This document shows, piece after piece, positions 5,758 to 12,662 of a DNA stretch of 12,662 nt (positions are counted from its first letter, which is position 1; each line of letters opens with the position of its first letter). The position numbers and the translations under genes are program-made. Source of the DNA: Nonlabens sp. (GTDB taxonomy: Bacteria; Bacteroidota; Bacteroidia; Flavobacteriales; Flavobacteriaceae); NCBI GenBank assembly GCA_030731685.1, contig JANQTO010000370.1, positions 1 through 12,662 on the forward strand, read 5' to 3'. The notes beneath the pieces were generated by a model. The model worked only from the letters and a program-made list of their open reading frames with translations. It did not search any database and was not told the origin of the DNA.

Positions 5758-7092
5758 ATGAAAAAAATTGTTCTAAGTCTAGTGGTTGCCTGCGCAGCCA
5801 CAACTGGTTTTGCACAAGAGGTTAAGTTTGTAGAATATGATCTACCTAATGGACTTCATGTAATCTTACACCAGGAAAATGGCGCCCCAGTAGTGACTAC
5901 TGGAGTAATGTATCAAGTAGGAGCTAAGGATGAAGTAGCCGGTCGTGGCGGCTTTGCGCATTTCTTCGAACATCTTCTTTTTGAAGGTTCTGAGAACATT
6001 GCGAGAGGTGAGTTTTTCAATATCGTATCTGCAAACGGTGGAAATAACAATGCTAACACCTCACAGGATAGAACGTATTACTATGAAACGTTTCCTTCTA
6101 ACAAATTAGAGCTTGCTTTATGGATGGAAAGCGAGCGCATGTTACACCCTAAAATCGAACAGATAGGTGTGGACACACAAAACGAAGTTATTAAAGAAGA
6201 GAAGCGCCAGCGTATAGACAATGCACCTTACGGAGCTATTTTATACAGAACGGGCATAGACAAACACCTTTTCAAGAAGCACCCTTACGGTAGATCAGTA
6301 ATAGGTTCTATGGAAGACCTAAACGCTGCAAAGTTGTCAGAATTTCAAGACTTTAATGATAAGTATTATAACCCAAACAATGCAACTCTCGTTGTAGCAG
6401 GTGACTTTCAAATTGAGCCTACTAAAAAAATGATTGCTGACTATTTTGGCTCCATAGAAAACAAGGCGCCTCGTAATGAGCGTGCCATAATTGTTGAAGA
6501 CCCTATTACTGAAACTCGCTATGCAACAGAATATGATTCGAACATACAGTTTCCAGCTTACATATTTTCTTATGTAACACCTAAATCTGTAGAAAAAGAT
6601 GCTTATGTTCTTGATTACATCTCTAGTATTCTTACAGGTGGGGCAAGCTCAAGACTTACTAAAAAAATGGTAGATGAAGACAAAGTAGCACTACAGGTTC
6701 TTGCATTCAATCAAGCAAATCAAGATTACGGAACCTATACTATGGGAGCTATTATCAAAGGAGAGCCGAAATGGGACGAACTTAAAGCAACAATGGACGC
6801 TGAAATCAAAAAGCTACAGACAGAACTTATAAGTGAAAGAGAATTTCAAAAGTTGCGCAATCAGTTTGAGGCGCAGTACGTAAGGTCTAACTCTAGAGTA
6901 GAAGGAATCGCATCTTCATTAGCGACATACAGCATGTTAAAAGGTGATACAAGTCTTATTAATAAAGAGCTGGATATCTACAACAGCATTACTAGAGAAG
7001 ACATCAAGCGTGTTGCAAACAGCTATTTAAAACCTAATCAAAGACTTGAGCTTAAGTACCTAGCAGGTAGCGCTCCAGCAACTGATAAATAA
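5758..7092 (+). CDS. M16-family zinc metallopeptidase, catalytic subunit (exported)
   Basis: Exported peptidase of the insulinase/mitochondrial-processing-peptidase family (M16). The inverted zinc site HFFEH (His68, Glu71, His72) is intact, and the third ligand is likely Glu148 in NEVIKEEKR, 76 residues later, the family spacing. The start is ATG 5758, which gives a clean signal peptide, MKKIVLSLVVACAATTGFAQ with probable cleavage after AQ; a GTG 69 nt upstream would bury it. The mature protein of about 424 aa has two alpha/beta halves: the first (about 21-235) catalytic, the second with the GGASSRL segment but without the RE-x(5)-Y substrate motif of complete active sites. That motif is present in the next gene, 7 nt downstream, so the two products likely form a heterodimer in the periplasm. 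No lipobox, so soluble or loosely attached. Confidence 0.93.
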   Translation: MKKIVLSLVVACAATTGFAQEVKFVEYDLPNGLHVILHQENGAPVVTTGVMYQVGAKDEVAGRGGFAHFFEHLLFEGSENIARGEFFNIVSANGGNNNANTSQDRTYYYETFPSNKLELALWMESERMLHPKIEQIGVDTQNEVIKEEKRQRIDNAPYGAILYRTGIDKHLFKKHPYGRSVIGSMEDLNAAKLSEFQDFNDKYYNPNNATLVVAGDFQIEPTKKMIADYFGSIENKAPRNERAIIVEDPITETRYATEYDSNIQFPAYIFSYVTPKSVEKDAYVLDYISSILTGGASSRLTKKMVDEDKVALQVLAFNQANQDYGTYTMGAIIKGEPKWDELKATMDAEIKKLQTELISEREFQKLRNQFEAQYVRSNSRVEGIASSLATYSMLKGDTSLINKELDIYNSITREDIKRVANSYLKPNQRLELKYLAGSAPATDK

Positions 7093-7099
7093 AAATATC

Positions 7100-9166
7100 A
7101 TGAAAAAAAGAATCTTATTTATAATGGCTTTTGTTGTCGCAACAGCCATGACGACAGCACAGATAGATCGCTCTAAAGCACCAACTTCTGGACCTACTCC
7201 AGAAATTAATATGGGAGAGCCATATACCTTCACACTTAAAAACGGTATGCAGGTACTTGTCGTAACAGACTCTAAATTGCCTACAGTAAACTTTTCCTTG
7301 AACTTGAATACACCACCGATTTATGAAGGTGACAAAGCAGGAGTACAATCACTCACTGGATCGATTATGGGCAAGGGAACCAAAACGATGTCCAAAGAAA
7401 AATTCAATGAAGAAGTAGATTTCTTAGGAGCATTTCTTTCTGTAAATACAAATGGCGGGTATATGTCCACCTTGTCCAAGTACAAGGAGCAAGTATTCAA
7501 AATGTTTGTTGACGCAGCACTTAATCCTAACTTCACTCAAGAGGAACTAGATTTTGAAAGAGATCAGCTTATTGCTAACTTGAAATCTGGTGATAATAGT
7601 GCAGCTGCCATAGCTGGTAAAGTTCGCAACGCTTTGGTTTATGGTAAAAACCACCCTGCGGGCGAGTTTGCTACTGAAGAGACCATTAACAGCGTTACAG
7701 TTGAAGACCTAGAGCAATTCTACAGAACGTACTTCGTACCGTCTAAAGGGTATTTAGTTATAAGTGGCGATATCACGGGTAAAGAAGCTAAGAAATTAGT
7801 AAATAAATACCTTAATACGTGGATCGCAGGTTCAGCGCCAGACGTTAGCTATCCCGAAGCTAAAGATGTTCCATATACAGTAATCAACTTTGTAGATGTG
7901 CCTAATGCAGTTCAAACAGAACTTGCAGTTATGAATATTGCAGGACTTAAAATGAATGACCCAGACTATTATGCAGCAACTGTTGCAAACTCCATTCTAG
8001 GAGGTTCCTTCAACTCTTACTTGAACGCAAACCTACGTGAAGATAAAGGATATACCTATGGAGCTGGTTCTGGTTTAGGTTCAAATCGTTACTATAAATC
8101 ATCGTTTAGAGCGTCGGCCAAAGTGCGTAATGAGGTTACTGACAGTGCCGTTGTTGAAGTGATGAAAGAAATGCAACGCATACGCAACACGTATGTAGAT
8201 GACGACATGCTTTCAAATGCAAAAGCACAATTTCTTGGAGACTTCATTATGTCTTCAGAAGATAAAGAAATCGTAGCTGACCGTGCAATTACTATAAAGA
8301 CAAACAACCTTCCTGCAGATTTCTACAAGAACTTCATAGCAAACATTAATGCTGTGACTAAGGAAGACGTAAAACGTGTCGCAAACAAATACTTTAAAAC
8401 AGACCAAGCACGTATTATTTTAGTAGGTAAAGCGTCAGACATTTTAGAAAATCTAGATAAAATGACTGTAGACGGAAAACCTGTTCCAATTAAGTTTTTT
8501 GACAAAAATGCAAATCCTACAGAGCGACCATCAGGTATAGAAATTCCTAAAGGAGTAACAGCACAAACTGTACTAGAAAGCTATGTTGCCGCTATAGGTG
8601 GTAAAGATGCAGTTGCTAAAGTAAAGTCAACAAGCTCGCGCGCTACCCTAGATTCTCCTATGGGTGAGGTCGCTATTATAGAAAAAAGAGACATCAACAA
8701 TAGATGGTCTCTTGATGTTACTATGGGCGGCAAGAGTATGAGTAAGCAAATCTATGCAAACGGCAAAGGTAAAGTAGTTGCTCAAGGACGCACTATTGAT
8801 ACCGCTGGAGACGATTTAGATGCACAGCAATCTGAAGCGACGTTTATGCCTGAAGTTACCATGGCAGCAAAAGCACAACTTGTAGGTGCTGAAATGAAAG
8901 ATGGTAAAAAAGTATACGTTATCCAGTGGTCACCTAGCAAAAAGAGCTTCTATGATATGGAAACTGGACTTCTAACAAGTTCAGAAACTACCATAAAGCA
9001 ACAAGGACAGGAAATTATTCAAGCTGTTAACTACTCAAACTATAAAGAAGTTAAAGGTGTGAAATTCCCTATGACACTAAGTCAAAATATGATGGGTCAG
9101 GACGTGAGCTTTGAAGTAAAAGAACTCAAAGTAAATGAAGGCGTTTCAGACGCTGATTTTAAATAG
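7100..9166 (+). CDS. M16-family non-catalytic partner subunit with added C-terminal domain
   Basis: A 688-aa exported protein beginning MKKRILFIMAFVVATAMTTAQ, a signal peptide with cleavage near residue 20. Residues 38-450 are two M16 halves. Where the catalytic subunit has HFFEH this one reads SLTGS (84-88), so the zinc site is lost. It keeps the substrate-binding LREDKGYTYG motif (312-321), with Arg313 and Tyr320 seven residues apart as in the family. Residues about 485-688 form an extra domain starting VLESYVAAIGGKDAVAKVKS (491-510), rich in alternating beta-strand patterns and ending in a VKGVKFP (651-657) stretch. It resembles LolA-like or outer-membrane-lipoprotein-sorting-type folds that bind hydrophobic ligands, but this is by impression only. 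It follows the catalytic gene after 7 nt and is followed by a palindrome and a terminator; one transcript is almost certain. Confidence 0.93.
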   Translation: MKKRILFIMAFVVATAMTTAQIDRSKAPTSGPTPEINMGEPYTFTLKNGMQVLVVTDSKLPTVNFSLNLNTPPIYEGDKAGVQSLTGSIMGKGTKTMSKEKFNEEVDFLGAFLSVNTNGGYMSTLSKYKEQVFKMFVDAALNPNFTQEELDFERDQLIANLKSGDNSAAAIAGKVRNALVYGKNHPAGEFATEETINSVTVEDLEQFYRTYFVPSKGYLVISGDITGKEAKKLVNKYLNTWIAGSAPDVSYPEAKDVPYTVINFVDVPNAVQTELAVMNIAGLKMNDPDYYAATVANSILGGSFNSYLNANLREDKGYTYGAGSGLGSNRYYKSSFRASAKVRNEVTDSAVVEVMKEMQRIRNTYVDDDMLSNAKAQFLGDFIMSSEDKEIVADRAITIKTNNLPADFYKNFIANINAVTKEDVKRVANKYFKTDQARIILVGKASDILENLDKMTVDGKPVPIKFFDKNANPTERPSGIEIPKGVTAQTVLESYVAAIGGKDAVAKVKSTSSRATLDSPMGEVAIIEKRDINNRWSLDVTMGGKSMSKQIYANGKGKVVAQGRTIDTAGDDLDAQQSEATFMPEVTMAAKAQLVGAEMKDGKKVYVIQWSPSKKSFYDMETGLLTSSETTIKQQGQEIIQAVNYSNYKEVKGVKFPMTLSQNMMGQDVSFEVKELKVNEGVSDADFK

Positions 9167-9186
9167 AAGATAGATTGTAATTTTTA

Positions 9187-9202
9187 CGCTTTCGCGAAAG
9201 CG
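9187..9202. repeat. Palindromic repeat, copy 2 (CGCTTTCGCGAAAGCG)
   Basis: A perfect 16-bp palindrome identical to the core of the copy at 3512-3527. It lies 20 nt after the stop of the second M16 gene and 25 nt before the terminator hairpin. Both copies are intergenic and close to a terminator, one after it and one before it. Confidence 0.85.
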
Positions 9203-9227
9203 GCACATCTAAAATACTTTCAAACCC

Positions 9228-9260
9228 AAAACCAGCATCTTATAAAGATGCTGGTTTTTT
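9228..9260. terminator. Bidirectional terminator between the M16 operon and the EamA gene
   Basis: ACCAGCATCT (9231-9240) pairs perfectly with AGATGCTGGT (9246-9255), extended by AAA/TTT, for a 13-bp stem with loop TATAA. On the plus strand it ends in six T (9255-9260), a strong signal for the M16 transcript. On the minus strand the stem ends in TTTTGGGTTTG, weaker but usable. The last codons of the EamA gene lie in the stem and its stop codon starts in the loop. Confidence 0.9.
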
Positions 9261-10148
9261 ATTTGCACGAGTTACAAGCACCACGGCTGTAATAATAACC
9301 ATCGTCGCAACGACTTGCCAAACGCTAAACTCTTCACCATCGAGCACACCCCAAGAAAGTCCTATAACAGGCATAAGGTACGTTACAGAACTCGCAAAAA
9401 CCGGCGAGGTCATTTGTACCAGCTTATTGAACAAAATCTTTGCTGCGACCGTTCCAAAAACACAAAGAATCACAATGTATCCAAAGCTTTTTTGAACCAC
9501 AGGACTCGTATACTCTAAGCTCGCACCACCAGCAGATAGAAAAACGATAAGAGCAAACGGCGCGATGAACACAAAGTTTCCCGTCGCAATAGCCAGAGGA
9601 CTTACGTTTTGCAGATATTTTTTAATGACATTTACGTTACTTGCATAGCATGAACATGCAATGAGAATGAGCCCAGCAAAAAGATAGTTTTGTTCAGGAT
9701 GTTCCTGCATGCCTGCTACCACCAGACCTATAGCGCCACATAAACCCAAAATAACTCCCGCAAGTTGCATACGTGAAAACGATATGCCAAACAGGACAGC
9801 ACCTAGCGTTAGAGTTAGTAACGGCACGGTAGAATTGAGTATAGCGCTTATGGCGCTATCTATTTCAGTTTGTGCATAGGCAAACAAAAAAGCAGGAAAA
9901 AAAGAACCTAAAAGTCCAGATATGAAGAGCCATTTCCAATATTTACGTTCTGTTTTAATAAATGTGCGCCAGCCTATCGTGATAAGCATAGTACTTGAAA
10001 TAATAGTTCTAGCTGCTCCTAGTTGTAAGGGTTGTAACACCAGCTCACCGTCATTATCACCCAGCGCTTTTTTAATGAGAATGAATGAGGTGCCCCAAAT
10101 AAGGCTCAAAATAATCAAGTAAGCGTATTTGAGATTTTCTGTTTTCAT
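9240..10148 (-). CDS. EamA-family (drug/metabolite transporter superfamily) permease
   Basis: Inner-membrane permease of 302 aa with about ten hydrophobic helices arranged as two EamA repeats (about 8-147 and 155-294). Each repeat has family features: the first helix has the IWGTSFILIKKALG pattern (17-30), and the fourth to fifth helices contain an SAILNSTVPLLT stretch (101-112), matched in the second repeat by SSVTYLMPVIGLSWG (253-267). The polar C-terminal tail is KKPASL. Members export amino acids, nucleotides or drugs; nothing here tells the substrate. It converges on the M16 operon and its 3' end is inside the shared terminator hairpin. Upstream, CAACTTTG (complement of 10153-10160) is one base from the -7 consensus and would give a nearly leaderless mRNA; I did not call it. 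Confidence 0.92.
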   Translation of the reverse strand: MKTENLKYAYLIILSLIWGTSFILIKKALGDNDGELVLQPLQLGAARTIISSTMLITIGWRTFIKTERKYWKWLFISGLLGSFFPAFLFAYAQTEIDSAISAILNSTVPLLTLTLGAVLFGISFSRMQLAGVILGLCGAIGLVVAGMQEHPEQNYLFAGLILIACSCYASNVNVIKKYLQNVSPLAIATGNFVFIAPFALIVFLSAGGASLEYTSPVVQKSFGYIVILCVFGTVAAKILFNKLVQMTSPVFASSVTYLMPVIGLSWGVLDGEEFSVWQVVATMVIITAVVLVTRANKKPASL

Positions 10149-10300
10149 AATGCAAAGTTGCGCATATAAAAACTCCTATGAACTATGCCTGTGAGTGAAA
10201 GTGATTGTTTTTAAATAGGAAAAAATGATAATGCCACACCGTGTTTAATTACCAAGCACAAACAATATTTAAAACCTGAACAGTAAGATGGTTTGTCTAT
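10149..10300. other. Intergenic stretch (152 nt) between gldD and the EamA gene
   Basis: This region must hold the end signal for the ssb-gldE-gldD transcript and the promoter of the EamA gene. I see no strong hairpin: a weak GTGTTT/AAGCAC stem (10241-10246 with 10254-10259) and, farther on the minus strand, a six-T run (complement of 10220-10225). No open reading frame or known RNA motif was recognised. Confidence 0.4.
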
Positions 10301-10870
10301 TTACTTTTTCCACTCCAGCGACTCAAGCATTTTTACCATGTCTTTCTTAACATAGTCTATCGCAGGATAAATAGAATCATAGTTAGGCTTAGAATAAAAA
10401 TAAAGGGAAGCGGTGAGAAAATGGCTGGTGCTATCTGTCACATAAAATTGTGCATTTGATGCAGCATTTCCCTCAACTTCATACATCATTCCCGAAGTTC
10501 TTTTCTCCTTGTTCAAGAAAGGGTAATCAGCAATAACGTCGGCCATTTTATTATGTGTGTAGGACAGTCGCTGGCCATCCATTAGCAATTTAGTAAGGTT
10601 GTCACTGGTAACTTGGGCATAATTTAAATAAACCGTTGCGTCCATTCCGGGATACTCTATTTTCATGGAGCAATCTCTTTTTGCAAGGACACGCGCAAGT
10701 TCATTGACCTCAAAGCTAAACGGACAGCCGTTGTCAACGAGCGTATCGTAGGTCGCCTCAGGATATTGTAGTGCTAATTGCGCACCTGGTTTGGGTAACG
10801 TCTCGTCATTACAGCTAGAAAGAAGTAGAACGGCAAAGAATAAAATAGCTATGAGGAGTCTCTGGTACAT
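10301..10870 (-). CDS. gldD: Gliding motility lipoprotein GldD
   Basis: Lipoprotein needed for gliding motility, and with it function of the type IX secretion apparatus, in Flavobacterium johnsoniae. The 189-aa protein has a signal peptide ending in LLSSC with the lipidated cysteine at residue 20, followed by the typical LPKPGAQL (25-32). Other GldD-like features are NGCPFSFEV (47-55), EYPGMDATVYLNYAQV (72-87), the central TSGMMYEVEGNAASNAQFYVTDSTSHFL region and the C-terminal YSKPNYDS with SLEWKK. Its ATG lies 22 nt inside gldE, so translation is likely coupled to GldE. It is the last gene of the ssb-gldE-gldD run. The assignment rests on recognised sequence pattern plus the neighbour; whether this strain glides cannot be read from the window. 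Confidence 0.93.
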   Translation of the reverse strand: MYQRLLIAILFFAVLLLSSCNDETLPKPGAQLALQYPEATYDTLVDNGCPFSFEVNELARVLAKRDCSMKIEYPGMDATVYLNYAQVTSDNLTKLLMDGQRLSYTHNKMADVIADYPFLNKEKRTSGMMYEVEGNAASNAQFYVTDSTSHFLTASLYFYSKPNYDSIYPAIDYVKKDMVKMLESLEWKK

Positions 10871-12165
10871 TTTACTTGTTTAATACGTTTCTTGTCCATC
10901 ACTTCAACGATAAACGTGTAGTTGTGGAACTTTGTTTTGTGAAGCTTGCGTGGAAATAGACCTATTTGTTCCAGTAAAAAACCTGCAATAGATTCTGATT
11001 CACCTTTAGCGGCTTCAAAAAGGTCTGCTTCTACATCTGATATTCCCATGACGCGATAAAAGTCCTTTAATGGCGTCTTTCCTTCAAAAATAACATTATT
11101 ATCATCTAACTTAGAGAAAACAAGGTTTTCATCATCAAACTCATCACTTATATCACCTACTATTTCTTCAATAATATCTTCCATGGTTATTAGTCCACTA
11201 GTACCACCATACTCATCTACCACAATGGCAAGGTGCTTTTTTTGTTCTTGAAACTCTTGCAAAAGGTCGTCTAGCTTTTTATTCTCAGGAACAAAGTAGG
11301 TTTCTCGTAGGAGCTTCATCCATTCAAAGTTCTTACGGTCCTTATGCGGCAGTAGGTCCTTAACATAGAGCACACCTGTAATTTGGTCTATGTTCTCTTT
11401 ATAAACAGGAATTCTGGAGTAGCCATGTGCAATGACCTGTTTGATAACCTCACTAAATTCTAAACGCTCGTCTATCGCAAAAACATCTGTACGATTACGC
11501 ATCACGTTTTTAGTGTCTGTATTACCAAAGTTTACGATGCCCTGTAGTATTTGCTGTTCTTCGTGGGTTGTATCATTATCGTCAGTAAGCTCCAGTGCTT
11601 GAGATAGTTGCGATACCGTGATGTTGGATTTTTTACTACCTAGTTTATCCTGAATTTGCAGCGTTATAAATCGCATGGGTAAACTAAGCGGGCTAAATAT
11701 AACATCCAGCACACGCAACGGCAAGGCCATGAAATTTGCAAATTGTATCGGGTTACGACTTGCATAAACCTTAGGAAATATCTCACCAAATAGCAATATC
11801 GCAAAAGTTACAACGACAACTTCTAGAGCAAACTGCATCCATGCGGTCGTTATACCAGCAAACCAGGTCTCTGACAGTATGCTAAATATGAGTACCGTGG
11901 AAATATTAATGGCATTGTTTGCAATAAGTATGGTCGCGAGAAGCTTTTTAGGTCTGTCAAGCAGTTTAGCAACCATTTCCTGATATGGAAACGCGTCGTT
12001 ATCATCTTCAAGGTCTGTACTTTCTAAAGAGAAAAAAGCCACCTCGGCACCGCTTATAAGTGCACTGGCAAGTAGTAATAAAAGAAACGAAATCACATAA
12101 ATCCACATGGTAGACTGTGAGGTGGTTGCGAGTACTAGCGGTAATTGTAAAGGGTCTGGGTCCAC
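10849..12165 (-). CDS. gldE: Gliding motility-associated protein GldE (CNNM/CorC-like CBS-domain membrane protein)
   Basis: Membrane protein of the HlyC/CorC (CNNM) architecture, 438 aa. Residues about 20-165 are the DUF21/CNNM transmembrane domain with SGAEVAFFSLE (38-48) and FGEIFPK (126-132). Two CBS domains follow (about 215-340); the second ends in VDEYGGTSGLITMEDIIEEIVGDI (316-339), the most conserved stretch in the family. Residues about 345-430 are the CorC/HlyC C-terminal domain with GKTPLKDFYRVMGI. General CorC proteins are linked to magnesium or cobalt efflux. In Bacteroidota, the copy next to gldD is called GldE and supports gliding, as extra GldE can partly rescue some gldD mutants. 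It begins MDPDPLQLPLV, a usual GldE start, 23 nt after ssb, and overlaps gldD by 22 nt. Calling it GldE rather than a paralogue rests on that linkage. Confidence 0.94.
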   Translation of the reverse strand: MDPDPLQLPLVLATTSQSTMWIYVISFLLLLLASALISGAEVAFFSLESTDLEDDNDAFPYQEMVAKLLDRPKKLLATILIANNAINISTVLIFSILSETWFAGITTAWMQFALEVVVVTFAILLFGEIFPKVYASRNPIQFANFMALPLRVLDVIFSPLSLPMRFITLQIQDKLGSKKSNITVSQLSQALELTDDNDTTHEEQQILQGIVNFGNTDTKNVMRNRTDVFAIDERLEFSEVIKQVIAHGYSRIPVYKENIDQITGVLYVKDLLPHKDRKNFEWMKLLRETYFVPENKKLDDLLQEFQEQKKHLAIVVDEYGGTSGLITMEDIIEEIVGDISDEFDDENLVFSKLDDNNVIFEGKTPLKDFYRVMGISDVEADLFEAAKGESESIAGFLLEQIGLFPRKLHKTKFHNYTFIVEVMDKKRIKQVKCTRDSS

Positions 12166-12188
12166 TTATATGTAGTTACAGGTACTCA

Positions 12189-12653
12189 TTAAAACGGTAG
12201 GTCATCCTCGGCATCGCCGTCATTTCCATTGCTGGCTTGTGCCGCAGGCGATGGATAATTTGATGGCGCAGACTGTTGTACTGCGGCTTGTTGTGGCGCA
12301 CTATTACTAGACTCGTTTTTAGGCGAGAGAAAGGTAAACTCCTGAACCTGAATTTCGGTTGTGTAGCGCACTTGACCATCCTCGGCAGTCCACTGGCGGC
12401 TTTTAATACGACCTTCAATGTAGACTTTATCACCTTTTTTGAGGTATTTCTCACAGACTTCGGCAGCCTTGTTACGTACCACGCAATTATGCCATTCGGT
12501 CGAAGAAACGCGCTCATTTGTTGCTTTATTTACGTAGTCCTCGCTCGTTGCAAGCGGAAAGCGTCCTATGCAGTTACCGCCTTCAAAGTATTTCATTTTC
12601 ACCTCGTCGCCGGTGTGTCCCACTAAAATTACTTTATTAACCGTACCTGCCAT
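12189..12653 (-). CDS. ssb: Single-stranded DNA-binding protein
   Basis: Binds exposed single-stranded DNA in replication, repair and recombination and recruits partner enzymes through its tail. The 154-aa protein has an OB fold (about 1-110) starting MAGTVNKVILVGHTG, with the aromatic DNA-stacking residue Trp54 in STEWHNCV, KYLKKGDKVYIEGRIKSRQW (69-88) and a second Trp at 88. A Gln/Ser/Pro/Ala-rich disordered linker follows (about 111-145), then the acidic tip DAEDDLPF, where the last residues bind partner proteins. Start and stop are both in the window; the start is 9 nt from the right edge, so the promoter is outside. It leads gldE by 23 nt, giving an ssb-gldE-gldD run common in Flavobacteriia. 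Confidence 0.97.
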   Translation of the reverse strand: MAGTVNKVILVGHTGDEVKMKYFEGGNCIGRFPLATSEDYVNKATNERVSSTEWHNCVVRNKAAEVCEKYLKKGDKVYIEGRIKSRQWTAEDGQVRYTTEIQVQEFTFLSPKNESSNSAPQQAAVQQSAPSNYPSPAAQASNGNDGDAEDDLPF

Positions 12654-12662
12654 AATCTCAAA

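Noticed and set aside
7115..8505. Several minus-strand frames of 60-77 codons inside the second M16 gene
   Set aside because: They overlap a well-supported coding sequence and have no recognisable domain or start context.
10201..10260. Weak hairpin plus T-run as a terminator of gldD
   Set aside because: The stem is only six pairs with one G-T pair and is separated from the T-run by about 15-20 nt, too weak to call.
12176..12626. Open frames of 113 and 116 codons overlapping ssb on both strands
   Set aside because: They are shadows of ssb, which has a full OB fold and acidic tail in its own frame; their translations look non-natural (basic, no domain pattern).

Overview
The window looks like a chromosomal core segment from a marine-type member of the Flavobacteriia (Bacteroidota). 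Four things point there: two adjacent gliding-motility genes of the GldE/GldD families, a ribosomal protein L21 with a long C-terminal extension, a Bacteroidota-type promoter (TTTG, 19 bp, TATATTTG) in front of rplU, and moderate-to-low G+C with A-rich leaders instead of clear Shine-Dalgarno sequences. Genus cannot be fixed from the sequence alone.

Layout, left to right. (1) Bases 1-1989, all minus strand: a run of four genes read as Sfp-type phosphopantetheinyl transferase, then geranylgeranylglyceryl/heptaprenylglyceryl phosphate synthase (8-nt overlap), a small MTH1187-type thiamine-binding protein, and a PnuC-family vitamin transporter cut by the window edge. (2) Bases 2106-3422, plus strand: S-adenosylhomocysteine hydrolase (ahcY), closed by a strong terminator, then a short orphan lipoprotein (3544-3909). 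(3) Bases 4026-5023, minus strand: rplU-rpmA ribosomal operon, followed upstream by a small four-helix membrane protein (5110-5592). (4) Bases 5758-9166, plus strand: two M16-family zinc-peptidase-like genes only 7 nt apart. The first carries the HxxEH zinc site; the second lacks it, carries the R/Y substrate-binding motif and has an extra C-terminal domain. They look like the two halves of one periplasmic protease. (5) Bases 9240-10148, minus strand: a ten-helix EamA/DMT exporter that converges on the M16 pair and shares a bidirectional hairpin with it. (6) Bases 10301-12653, minus strand: ssb-gldE-gldD, tightly packed and probably one transcript, joining single-stranded-DNA binding with two proteins needed for gliding and type IX secretion in the family.

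There is no mobile element, CRISPR array, tRNA or rRNA, and no gene-free stretch over 300 bases. Most of the window is ordinary core genome. The more interesting details are two copies of a perfect CGCTTTCGCGAAAGCG palindrome between genes, the helix-hairpin-helix extension on L21, the split-active-site M16 pair with an added C-terminal domain, the archaeal-type lipid enzyme coupled to a phosphopantetheinyl transferase, and the thiamine-binding protein beside a PnuC-type transporter. No clearly new multi-gene system was found.
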